Shown here: in pieces, positions 46,058 through 55,600 of the stretch
Layout of the letters: each line of letters starts with the position of its first letter
Position numbering within the stretch: the stretch's first letter is position 1
NCBI GenBank assembly: GCA_965204565.1
Contig: CBDBEU010000005.1
Span: 62,001-126,000 of the forward strand
Length of the DNA: 64,000 bases
Direction of reading: 5' to 3'
From: CBDBEU01 sp965204565
GTDB taxonomy: Bacteria > Pseudomonadota > Alphaproteobacteria > Rhizobiales > TMED25
Notes under the pieces: generated by a model
Seen by the model: only the letters and a program-made list of their open reading frames with translations
Told to the model about the DNA's origin: nothing
The model's database searches: none
Made by a program: the position numbers and the translations under genes

Positions 46058-47626
46058 CTATTCAGGACGCCGGGGTGACCCGCATAACCTGGAGGTCGTA
46101 GGTTCAAATCCTACCCCCGCAATTACCTTTACCGAACTTCCGAACGAAGCTGGAACATCGCTGTCCTCGGGCGGCGATACCAGTTTGACGATGTCGCCGA
46201 TTAGTGCAGCAATTTGGCCGGTATCTGAGAAGGTGATCTCGATGCGATCGATAAGTCCGTGCAGGATCTCTGCCGCCTCGGTACGGGCGCTGGGATCGTT
46301 GAGGGCCTGATGCAGTGCATGGACACATTCGCAATAGAACGCGGCAAGGTCGGGGTGCAGATAGGGTTCCGGCTCAGGTGGTTGGGCAATCGCGCTTTCG
46401 AGTTCGGCCTTCCTGGCCTCAAGGGCTTCAAGTTTGTCCTTCGATCCATCCGTCCGCAGTCCATCAGCGATGGCATCATAAAGGCCATCCAGCTTGGCGG
46501 TCACGCGCTGCAGTTCTCTTTCGAGACGATCACGCCCCAACGCCTGCTCGCGGCGCTGGCTGTTGAGCTCCTCGTGGAAAGCGGTGATAAACTCTTCAAC
46601 CGGTTCGGGGGCCATGAGTTTGGTCTTGAGCCCCTCGAGCAACCGCCCCCTCGATACGAGAGCGGCGGATACCCTTGGTGCTGGTGCAGCAAGCACCTGA
46701 CCGTGCCGTCTGACAGGCAAGGTAATCGCTGCCGATTGCCGCCGTGGCGTCGCCGCAGGTGCCGCAGGTGCCGCAGTGAACAAGACCGGTGAGAAGGTGG
46801 CGGGGTCGGCGGTCCTTCCAGAACTGGCTGCTAAGGATTGCTTTTGAGCGATCGGAGGCGCGGACTTTGTCGAGTCGGTTCTGGACCTTGCTCCACAAAT
46901 CATCATCGATGATCCGGAGATGGGAGACCTCCTCGACAACCCACTCGGCTTGCGGGTTGACCCGGGCGATGCGCTTACCGGTCTGCGGATCGCGCGCATA
47001 ACGCTGCTTGTTCCAGATAAGACGGCCTGTGCATAGAGATTATTGCGCAAGATACCGGTTCGCCGTGTGGCATGGCCTCGGATGGTGGTATCCCGCCAGG
47101 ACTTGCCGCTGGGTCCGGGGATGTCATCCTCATTCAGCCCTCGTGCGGTCGCCCGCGGCGATTTACCTGATGCGAACTCCTGGAAGATCCGATTGACGAT
47201 GATGGCTTCGGCATTGTTGATCTGCCGCAGCAGGCCGCGAATGGCCTCTTCATCATCACCGGTCTTGCGCACCACGTCATAGCCAAAGGCTTTGCCGCCA
47301 GCGGATCTGCTCTCATGAACACGGCCTTCAAGGCCGCGGTGGGTCTTGATCGCCAGATCCTTTAGGAACAGGGCTGCGATCCTCTCCTGGTCGCGTGACA
47401 GTCGATCAAGGCCCTCGGCGACCACAACAGCGAAGTGGCCAGCTCTGGCATCAGCCGGCAGGGACTGATAGCCGGGTCTCAAGGCTGTCGCGCCAGAGAT
47501 CGCGTGATCGGTGTAGGTTTGAACCAGGCGCCAGCCCTGATCGTCGATTGAGGCCTCCTGCTGGTTCTCTGACGAGTACCTGGCGTGGATGGCTGCACGC
47601 ATGGGTCTATCTCTATGTTGAGTCAT
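46058..47626 (-). pseudogene. Large serine recombinase (resolvase/recombinase type), degenerate
   Basis: The start at 47626 (MTQHRDRPMRAAIHARYSSE) has the catalytic Ser region RYSSENQ. About 11 residues are missing after SIDDQ, and a segment between RIAAL and FLKDLAIKTHRGLEGRV is deleted. The Recombinase domain (SPRATARGLNEDDIPGPSGK) follows. The middle is read out of frame between about 47030 and 46690; another frame shows the zinc-ribbon part LLTGLVHCGTCG. The C-terminal coiled coil (ERELQRVTAKLDGLYDAIAD) is back in frame. The last residues come from tRNA read antisense. Its start overlaps the stop of the tyrosine integrase by 14 bp. Confidence 0.75.
46083..46122 (+). tRNA. 3' fragment of initiator tRNA-fMet, probable attachment site
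   Basis: From the CAT anticodon the sequence runs CATAACCTGGAGGTCGTAGG, then the T-arm (GTAGG-TTCAAAT-CCTAC) and acceptor 3' strand CCCCGCA-A. This is the 3' half of alphaproteobacterial tRNA-fMet. The D-arm and 5' acceptor strand are absent, so this is not a functional tRNA. It abuts the 3' end of a serine recombinase gene, the arrangement of an att site left by an integrative element. Confidence 0.75.
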
Positions 47627-48721
47627 CCGGATCTCCATCGTCGATCTCGGAACTATCGTCTGCATCATTCTCGGCCTGGTTGATCAGCCTGTCGACTGCC
47701 TCCTGGCAGTGGCGCGATGCCTTGTGCTGCTGGTCATGGATGTAATTTGTCTTTCGTGGTCTGGAAGTCCCTGTGCTGCAGGACATGCGCGGCCATGAGT
47801 GCCTGGTCGGGCGCGGTCGCGGCGATATCGCGGATGAGATGGGACGAGATTTGCAGGCCCAGATGCTTGTGCGTCACGTTGGTGATGCGCTTGTAGATGC
47901 CCTGATCCGACAATGGTTTGTCCTGAAGGTTAGGCCACAGTGCATCAATGGTACGGGCATCCCCGTCCCGGACGATCATCGGCCGGATCGTCTCCAGATA
48001 AAATTCCAGAAATGCCACCAGCGGAGCCGGGAAGGGGACATCGATCGCTTTGCCGCCCTTGGTGTCGCGGCCATCGAACTACACGCGCCACTGATCGCCG
48101 GCCAGCACCAGATGCTGGCCGATCCGCATCTGGGCAAGGTTGGCACGGTGGATGGGACAGAGGACGAGGAATGCGATCATCAGCCCGTTGCGGTAGTCCA
48201 TGGCGTTGAGACGCGGATCATGGGCATCGCGGCCCTGCCAGTTGGCCATGAACTTGAGACCAAGGTCCGGCAGCACCTGGGGCGCGACCATTTTCTCGGC
48301 CTTATTGCGCACCGGTGCGGCCGTGGCTGTGAGCCGGCTGATAGCGTGCTTGAGCAAGGAGCGGTCGGCGTCGGGATCCATGACGCGGATGGCGTGAGAC
48401 AGGCTGCGCAGCTGGGTGACCACGGTCGTGGGGGCGACCCGGGCACGCACGGCCTGGATGTGGGCTCTGAGATTGTCCTTGGTCAGGGGCTCGCCCACAT
48501 GGGCCACATCGCTGAGGCGGTTATCATCTCGAAGGAACCGCAGCCAATGACCATTGGCCTTTTTGGCGCCGCGCCGGGTGTTGGGCGTTCATTCAGAGGC
48601 GCGGCCGCCGTCGGTCAGAACGTCACCCGGCGCATTGGCCCGCTCCCAGGCTTTTGCGATCGGTCACCGGCCAATCCTCGAAGGCGAGGCCGACGGTGCG
48701 CTCAGGGATGCGCCTAGCCAT
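47613..48721 (-). pseudogene. Tyrosine integrase A of the recombinase trio
   Basis: About 370 codons from ATG 48721 (MARRIPERTVGLAFEDWPVT), assembled across frame changes near 48620-48560. It has a core-binding domain (NGHWLRFLRDDNRLSDVAHV, LRAHIQAVRARVAPTTVVTQ) and a catalytic domain with PIHRANLAQMRIG (Arg I), an in-frame TAG near 48080, DTKGGKAIDVPFP, SSHLIRDIAATA and HVLQHRDFQTTKD. A frameshift near 47745 lies just before the presumed Tyr (HYIHDQQ). The restored frame ends at TAG 47613, overlapping the serine recombinase start. Confidence 0.7.
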
Positions 48722-49106
48722 GGGGCACCACGGCGGTGTTCAGGCCCGCAACAATATCGGCAGATGAGGGGGCACTTCCGCGCTGCGGCCCGATCGCCAG
48801 GCCGGTCTCTAGCTACGCATGGCGATGGCGATATCTTCGCCGTCGTAGTTGGTGGATCACCGTTTGTAGCGATTTGTGCCCGAGGATCCGCGAGACCATG
48901 GAATAGGCGCCCGGGAACTGGTTAAGCACGATCAGATGGACGAGGTGGCGGTAGAGGTGCGGATTGACCTCAAGCCCCACCGAATGACGGATCAGCTTCT
49001 TCAGCTGCTTGCTCAGCGTGTTCGAGCGCTTGGGCCGATCAGTATTAGGCCCGGTGAACAGGTAGGACGAGTTGCCTAGTGCAATCAGCGGGCGATAGCG
49101 CCGGAC
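48714..49106 (-). pseudogene. Tyrosine integrase B of the recombinase trio, 5' truncated
   Basis: The C-terminal catalytic part of a second tyrosine recombinase: YRPLIALGNSSYLFTGPNTD, then VNPHLYRHLVHLIVLNQFPG (HxxR box) and SRILGHKSLQTVIHQ. One base near 48850 must be skipped to give HQYDGEDIAIAMRS with the Tyr nucleophile. A further shift leads to ETGLAIGPQRG and a stop that overlaps the integrase A start by 8 bp (ATGGCTAG). The N-terminal half was replaced by an IS3-type fragment. Confidence 0.65.
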
Positions 49107-49198
49107 ATGGATGGCCGGGCACTCACGGGTGTACTCATTGATGACTGCAAGCATGCGGAATGCTTTGCCGTCATGGGTGCGATCCGTCACGAAATCAT
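49107..49198 (-). mobile_element. IS3-family OrfB transposase fragment
   Basis: The minus-strand reading YDFVTDRTHDGKAFRMLAVI and NEYTRECPAIHVRR matches the DDE core around the second catalytic Asp of IS3-type OrfB (rve domain). Only about 30 codons remain, fused in frame to integrase B on one side and abutting an IS5 fragment on the other. Confidence 0.7.
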
Positions 49199-49735
49199 AA
49201 CTCCGGACATGGATCGTCACCGACGCCGCCCGGCATGACGGACGCGTACCGGGCGGGCTTCCGGATCAGGCGAACACCGGCTCGACTGTCCGGGCGGACA
49301 CGGCGTATCGGTCGCAGAACAACGAGAAGAAAATCGCCCGGGCCGGGCTGACCCCGAAGGTCCATTTCCGTCGCCCGCCCGGCAAGCCGATGCCCGTGCA
49401 TCACGAGAGGGCCAATGCCGCAGGGTCGAAGGTCCGATCCGCGATCGAACATCCCTTCGCCGGGATGAAGGCACGAATGGGGCTCTTCGTCCGCACCATC
49501 GGCATCGACCGGGCGAGGGCCAGGATCGGCATGGCCAGGATCGCAGTCAACATGAGACGGCTGCTGTTCCGGGAGCGCAAAGGCGCCGTGGCATAGCCCG
49601 GCCCCGGCGAAACCAGATCCCGAACCACACCCCAGGCAAAGGGCCGACACGCATCGCGGCCGTAAAGGCGCTCTCGTCACCCGATCCCAGGCAGCAGACA
49701 GGGGTCTGCAGGGTGTCCATATGCGTGCGGATATG
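49199..49735 (+). mobile_element. IS5-family 3' fragment with element end
   Basis: Contains the C-terminal half of the IS5 transposase seen at 23937-24907 (RTWIVTDAARHDGRVPGGLP through AIEHPFAGMKARMGLFVRTI, stop near 49596). About 135 bp of noncoding tail follow, which recur inverted at about 60340-60450. The 5' half is missing. The remaining frame is open over its last 69 codons. Confidence 0.82.
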
Positions 49736-49840
49736 CTCAATGATCAGCCGGTTTCCGACAATGCCCGGGGCCAGGCCGATGCCGCGTCATTATCTTTCCA
49801 TGATTAAGTGTAACCGGGGAGAAAAGGAAACGAAACCGTA

Positions 49841-50118
49841 TCAACACCCTTTGTAGTTCTCGGCAACACATTCACGGGCCAGTTTCTGAGCCGCAGAGAT
49901 ATCGGCAGAAGTCATTCCCATTGCTAAAATATCTCTATTTTCAGCCGCAACTTCATACCCGGATGATGCTGCTATATTCCACCACATATGGGCATGTATG
50001 TAATCCTGCGGGACACCCTTTCCAGTGGCATACATCACAGCCAGATTGTATTGGGCCTCGGTACTCCCCTGTTCAGCAGCAAGTGTAAAGACCTGTGCAG
50101 CCGCCGTTTTATGTACCG
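49841..50118 (-). pseudogene. Sel1-repeat protein, C-terminal fragment
   Basis: The minus-strand frame contains a Sel1-like TPR unit (AAEQGSTEAQYNLAVMYATG, KGVPQDYIHAHMWWNIAASS) and a C-terminal cap ending in ENYKGC. Sequence upstream of about 50118 is unrelated, so the signal peptide and earlier repeats are lost. Sel1 proteins usually act as secreted or periplasmic adaptors. Confidence 0.65.
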
Positions 50119-50290
50119 GTTTGATATGGAGTCTCCGGGACGGACGGCGCATGCCCGGAAACCGTCACCCCTTCGTTAAACGCCCGTTTTGGCCAGCATC
50201 CTTTGCGCGCTACAGGTTCCCGCGGAACGCTGAAAGGCGATCGCGGCCTTTGGCCACGCTCTCGCACCGCATGGGCAATGGTGAATTTCA

Positions 50291-50578
50291 ATGAGCACCG
50301 AAATAGACACGAAAAACCCAACCGAGCCGGTGAGCTACGGCCCGCGTCCGGGAACAGAGGCCGGTGTGGCGAGACTGCCGAGGCGAATGCGTGGTGTTTT
50401 GGCGCTTGATGATTTGGAGGAGCAGGCGCGCCGTCATTTGCCGCGTCCGATTTTCGGTTATGTGTCGGGAGCATCCGGGACCAGTTCATCATTGCGCGAC
50501 AATCGGAATGTCTTCGGCGAATACGGTTTTCGTCCGCGAACGCGCCGGTTGGCGTCTCCGGCCGCTCAAGCGAGAGGA
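50291..50578 (+). pseudogene. FMN-dependent alpha-hydroxy-acid dehydrogenase, N-terminal fragment
   Basis: From ATG 50291 (MSTEIDTKNPTEPVSYGPRP) the frame reads LALDDLEEQARRHLPRPIFG, then YVSGASGTSSSLRDNRNVFG, the N-terminal region of LldD/glycolate-oxidase type flavoenzymes. A frame change near 50548 precedes GVSGRSSERTLFG. The gene stops near 50578 at an inverted IS5 5' fragment, losing about 290 residues including the FMN barrel. Confidence 0.7.
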
Positions 50579-50800
50579 CCCTGTTTGGCCATTCGGCGGG
50601 CGTCCGCCCTGCCTGCCATCGGAACGATCAAGCGTCGCATCCAACTCTGGCCGGAAGAGCTCGAAGCCGATAACCCCGGCAAGCCGCTCCAGCGGATCTC
50701 CCGCCTTCGATAACGCCGCGTAGCGCTCATCCGGATCGAACAACCCGCGCTGTGCAGCCATCCGTACCCTCCGCCGCCCCCGTCGTCATGGGCCGAACTG
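50579..50800 (-). mobile_element. IS5-family 5' fragment (transposase N-terminus)
   Basis: On the minus strand ATG 50761 opens MAAQRGLFDPDERYAALSKA, then GDPLERLAGVIGFELFRPEL and DATLDRSDGRQGGRPP. It is then lost at the junction with the hydroxy-acid dehydrogenase fragment. It supplies the N-terminus missing from the copy at 23937. The outer element end is probably near 50800. Confidence 0.78.
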
Positions 50801-50981
50801 CTTGGCTAGAGCATCATCTGACATCACCTTATCATCACTTCAGTCTCGATTGACCCACAATCAATGGCCGGGCATTTGTAGGCAGCTCTATTGTCATAAA
50901 TGACGGTCGGTGAGCCGGATGACTGTTGTACCCAGGTGCAATCACATCCGGTAAACCATCTCATTGTCCGGGAGAGACAAG

Positions 50982-51056
50982 ATGATGAACGAAGTACAAA
51001 TTCACGAATATGCGATAAATCTCCTCACCGCCCATGGGCGCGCCGCGGAAGCCGAG
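50982..51056 (+). pseudogene. Truncated small gene start, unknown
   Basis: ATG 50982 follows GGGAGAGAC and begins MMNEVQIHEYAINLLTAHGR with an Ala/Glu-rich helix after it. The IS427-type fragment cuts it off after about 25 codons. The roughly 180 bp upstream (50801-50981) hold only a short CTAGAGC-type repeat start and no gene. Confidence 0.4.
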
Positions 51057-51277
51057 GCCGCAGCTGCGTCCTTCCATTGCAGCCCGTGCTTCAGCACGTA
51101 GACGATGCCTGACACAACACGACGATCATCCCCCGGGCAACTCCTTGGGACCTAGGAAAGAATAGCTCGATCTTTGACATTTGAGCGCATGAGAGCAGAA
51201 ACAGATCCGACATGGCAAACTCCTTTGCCATCCTGAATCAGAAATCGAACTTCAATGCAAATTAATGGGTCCTGAGC
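51057..51277 (-). mobile_element. IS427-type IS fragment (one end only)
   Basis: The reverse complement matches the first ~220 bp of the element at 15716-16553, including the end GCTCAGGACCCATTAA and the transposase start MSDLFLLS. It is bordered on the right by CTAG (51278-51281), which supplies the stop codon of the MFS gene. The rest of the element is deleted. Confidence 0.85.
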
Positions 51278-52609
51278 CTAGGTATCTTTTTGAGAGCTCG
51301 GCATGGTGATCAGAATTGCCGCGCCGATCACGAACAGCACCGCAATCGGTATGAGCCCCGCGCGCTGGGTGCCGCCGAGCCATGTGGCAAGCGCCACCAG
51401 CAGCGGTCCGGTAAACGAGATCACCTTGCCCGATACGGCAAATAATCCAAAGGCGGCTGCCATCTCGCCGGGCGGTGCGAGACGGGCGAGATAGGTGCGG
51501 CTGGCCGATTGCAGGGGGCCTGCGGCAATGCCGACAAGGGTTCCGCCGAGGATGAACAGCTGATCTTCCTCGCGCCCGAACAGTGTTGATGCCGGCTGGT
51601 CGGGGATGCCGAAAGATGAGATCAGCGCAAGGGCAGCCAGACATATTATGATCGAGGTGAAAACCACCGGGCGCGGGCCGAACAAATCGTCGAGCCTGCC
51701 GCCGATCAGTGCGCCGATGGCGCCGGTGACGGTCAGCAAGATGCCAAACAGTCCAAGCTCTGTCGCCTGCCAGCCAAGGGTGCCGGCGCCGTAAATGCCG
51801 CCAAAGGCGAACACCGCCAGAAGCGCATCCTGATAGGCAAGCCTTGCTGCGAGGAAGCGCAACAGACCCGGTTGTCTTGAAAGACTCCTGAATGCCACTG
51901 ACAGACGCGGCGCTGTCGCACCGCTCTCATTGGTGAGTATGGAGGGGATGCAGACAAAGAAGGGGATGACGAAAATCACATACCAGATGGCCGAAAACGG
52001 TCCGGTGGCGCGCGCCGGCCCGCCATCGTAAGCGGCCAGGCCGAACAGAGGTTCGATGCCGGCAATTGTCAGCTGGCTTTCGGCCAATGGCGCGAGCAGC
52101 GCCAGAACCAACCCCAGCGACACCAATCCACCGACAAAACCGAGTGCCCAGGCAGAGCCCGACAGCGCGCCAATGCGGCCGGGTGCGGCAAGGCGCGGCA
52201 ACAGCGCGTTGGTCAGAACCGCTGCGATTTCAATGGCAAAGCCCGCGACTGCCACGGCGAGGCTGGCGGCAACAATCTCGCCGGGGCGTGCTTCCCATAG
52301 CGCCAGGCAGCCCACAACATAGATGATCGAAACCGCAAACAGGATCGATTTCAGCCAGCCGGATCGATCCGACACGGCACCGATGAGGGGAGCTGACAGC
52401 GCAATGGCAAGACCGGTCGCGCCTTGAACAAGGCCCCAGATTTCCTGACCCTTGACCGGATCGCCAACCAGACTGGCAGCGAAATAGGGGGCAAAAATGA
52501 AGGCGGTAATCAGCGTGTGATAGGGCTGGGCGGCCCAATCAAACAGCATCCATGCGCCGCGCGCCCTTGATTGCCGCCGCGCATCGCCGGTCATGAGCCG
52601 ATCGGCCAA
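51278..52609 (-). CDS. MFS transporter, UMF1/Atg22-like
   Basis: This 443-residue inner-membrane protein is predicted to have 12 helices. The opening RGAWMLFDWAAQPYHTLITA, then FAPYFAASLVGDP and SAPLIGAVSDRSGWLK, is typical of the UMF1 branch of the major facilitator superfamily. Later SASRTYLARLAPPGEMAAAFGLFAV and the final helices are normal. The substrate is unknown. ATG 52609 or 52594 may be the start. Its TAG stop lies in the CTAG target of the adjoining IS fragment; the native last residues may differ slightly. Confidence 0.88.
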   Translation of the reverse strand: MADRLMTGDARRQSRARGAWMLFDWAAQPYHTLITAFIFAPYFAASLVGDPVKGQEIWGLVQGATGLAIALSAPLIGAVSDRSGWLKSILFAVSIIYVVGCLALWEARPGEIVAASLAVAVAGFAIEIAAVLTNALLPRLAAPGRIGALSGSAWALGFVGGLVSLGLVLALLAPLAESQLTIAGIEPLFGLAAYDGGPARATGPFSAIWYVIFVIPFFVCIPSILTNESGATAPRLSVAFRSLSRQPGLLRFLAARLAYQDALLAVFAFGGIYGAGTLGWQATELGLFGILLTVTGAIGALIGGRLDDLFGPRPVVFTSIIICLAALALISSFGIPDQPASTLFGREEDQLFILGGTLVGIAAGPLQSASRTYLARLAPPGEMAAAFGLFAVSGKVISFTGPLLVALATWLGGTQRAGLIPIAVLFVIGAAILITMPSSQKDT

Positions 52610-52628
52610 GATTCAGGCACCTTGGCGC

Positions 52629-55600
52629 TTATTGCTCAGCCAGATCGTGCATATAAGCGCTCGCCACTGACGGTTTGGAAAGCGTCAGCGTTCCTGAATC
52701 GACAAGTTCGGAAACAGCGGCGCGCGCGATCCATGGGCTGGGCGTGGGATTCAAGCCATCGCTCCACGGGCTTCTTCTTACCCGAAAGCGACAGTGCTTC
52801 GGTGGTCAGCCGCCACTGGGCCGCGGTGATATTCTCGATCACCCGGTTGAGAGCGAGGCGGTCGTAATAGCCAAGTGCCTCGGTCGCTTCGGCGCGCTCC
52901 AGAAGTTCATCGGTGCCAAGCTCGTCGCCAAGTCGGAAGAACACACCGGCCACGTCCTCAACGGGTTTTCTGGTGGCGCTGGCAACCAGTACGATGTCGA
53001 CACCACGGCGCAGCACCGGAAGGTTTGCCATGCGTTTGGCAAGTTTGCCGGGAACGCCAGCGTTTTCCAGTTCGTCGGCGCGCTGCTTGATACCGGCGTT
53101 CACGGTCTGGGGCAGCACCTTGGCGAGAGCCTTGTCCAGATCGCCAATGCCGTCGCGGTATCGTGCGACCGCCGGTTCAAGTCCCGATCCATCTGCACCA
53201 TGGCGCAGGAACCACACGGTCTGGCGGCGGATCAGTGTCTGAACCTCGAGATAGAGTGCGGTCTGAACCGCATTTGCGACCTTGTTGTCGAGGGCGTCGA
53301 TTTCATCGAGCAGCCCTTCGATATCGTAGGAATCGCTCGTCAGGGCGAAGGCTGTGACAATTTCGGCAATATCGGCTCCGGTCTCATCCATCAGACGCTG
53401 AATCATGGTCGAGCCGCCACGGTTCAGAATGTTGTTGGCAAGCATTGTGGCGATGATTTCACGCCGCAGCCGGTGATCGGTGATTGCCAGGCCAAAGCGC
53501 TGGCGCGTCTGGGCCGGGAAATAGCTGATCAATTCGCGGCCGAAATAAGGATCGTCCGTGACATTGGTATGCAGGATGTCGTAAAATAGGGTGATCTTGG
53601 CATAGGCCGACAACACTGCGAGTTCCGGGCGGGTCAACGTGCCACCTTCGGTGCGCCGTTCGACCAGAACGATGTCGTCCGGCAGGTCCTCGACTGCACG
53701 GTCGAGAAGATCGCGAGATTCAAGCTCGCGCATCAGCCGCTGCTGATAGTCTAGATCCTGATCGCCGCGCGAGGCGGCAAGACTGAGGCACAGAGTCTGC
53801 TGGTAGTTGTTGTGCAGCACCAGCTCGGACACCTGATCGGTCATTTTGGCAAGCAGGGTATCGCGATCGCCGGGTGCCAGCGCCTTGTTCTTGATTGCAT
53901 TTCCAAGCGCGATCTTGATGTTGACCTCGACATCGGAGCAGTTGACGCTGGCGGCATATTCAATACGCGCGAGTTGGGTCAGCCCAAGATTGGCACCCTC
54001 GCCGACCACTTCGCTGGCAGTAATCCTGAGGGTATCATTGGCACGGTCGCCGGCATCGGCATCGATTTCGCTGCTGGCGCGGATATAGGTGCCGATACCG
54101 CCAAACCACAAAAGATCGGCCTCGGCGCGCAGCATCGCGCGGATCAGTTCGTTTGGCGTTGCCCGATCGGACTCAAGGCCGGTGAGGGCCCTGAGTCTTT
54201 TGCTGAGGCGGATCGATTTTTCCTGGTGCGAGAACACGCCGCCGCCGGTCGAGATCAGGTCGGTCTTGTAGTCACGGCAGGTTGAGCGCGTGAGCGTGAA
54301 CATGCGGTTGAGCTCGGCGTGAGATTTGGCCGGATCGGGATCAATGAAGATGTCGCGATGGTCGAAGGCGGCTACCAGCTTGATCTTCTTGGACAGCAGC
54401 ATGCCATTGCCGAACACGTCGCCGGACATGTCACCGACACCAATGACGCGGAACGGCTCGTTCTGGATGTCATGGTCCATTTCGCGGAAGTGCCGCTTGA
54501 CCGCCTCCCAGCCGCCGCGCGCGGTAATCCCCATTTTCTTGTGGTCGTAACCGCCCGAACCGCCCGAAGCGAAGGCGTCACCGAGCCAGAAGCCGCGCTC
54601 CAGCGAAATGCCGTTGGCAATATCGGAAAAAGTGGCGGTGCCCTTGTCGGTGGCGACAACCAGATAGGGATCGTCGCCGTCATGGCGCACCACATCGCGC
54701 GGTGCCACGATCTGGTCGTTGACCAGATTGTCGGTCACATCAAGCAGGCTCTGGATGAAGATCTTGTAGCAGGCGATCCCCTCGGCAATCATCTCCTCAC
54801 GGCTGCCTGAACGAGGTAGATGCTTGGGCACGAAGCCGCCCTTGGCACCGACCGGCACGATCACCGCGTTCTTGACCTGCTGAGCCTTGACCAGACCCAA
54901 CACTTCGGTGCGGAAGTCCTGTAGGCGGTCCGACCATCGCAAGCCGCCGTGCGCGATGGGACCACCGCGCAGATGCACGCCCTCGACCCGGGGGCTGTAG
55001 ACGAAAATCTCTGCATGGGGGTGCGGCTTGGGCAGCGCTTCGACCATCGCCGATCGCAATTTGATGGCGATTGCTGCCTGGGGATGGCCGGCATCGTCGA
55101 TCTGGTAGTAATTGGTGCGCAGTCCAGCGGTAATGACGTTGACGAACTGACGGATGATACGGTCTTCATCGAGAACCGGAACATTGTCGAGGGCGGCGTC
55201 TATCTTGCCGATCAGCTTGGCTGCCTGCTTGTCGCGCGCGGCTGGCTCGGCGCTTAGAGCTGGATCAAACCGGACCTGAAACAATTCAGGCAAATGTGCG
55301 GCAATGTGCGGATGGCGGGTCAGGGTTGCCGCCAGATAATCCTGGCTGAAGGGAATGCCTGCCTGCTGCAGATACTTGCCGATGGCGCGCAATATCGAGA
55401 CCTCGCGCCAGCCAACGCCGACATGGCGGATCAGGCGATTATAGCCGTCATTTTCCGCCTCGCCGTTCCAAACCGCGAGAAAACCGTCTTCGATCAGTTT
55501 GCCGATGCCGCCCAGATCGATGTCTTCGTCGTCATCGCCGGTCAGCACAATGTCATGCAGCCAGATGCGCCGGCCAACGCCGCTGGTGCGCTCGACGATT

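Noticed and set aside
46083..46122. Complete, functional tRNA
   Set aside because: Only the anticodon-to-3' half is present; no D-arm or 5' acceptor strand precedes it.
46058..46130. GVGFEPTT peptide as a conserved protein domain
   Set aside because: It is the well-known reverse-strand translation of tRNA T-arm sequence, not a folded domain. It is useful only as a sign of the att overlap.
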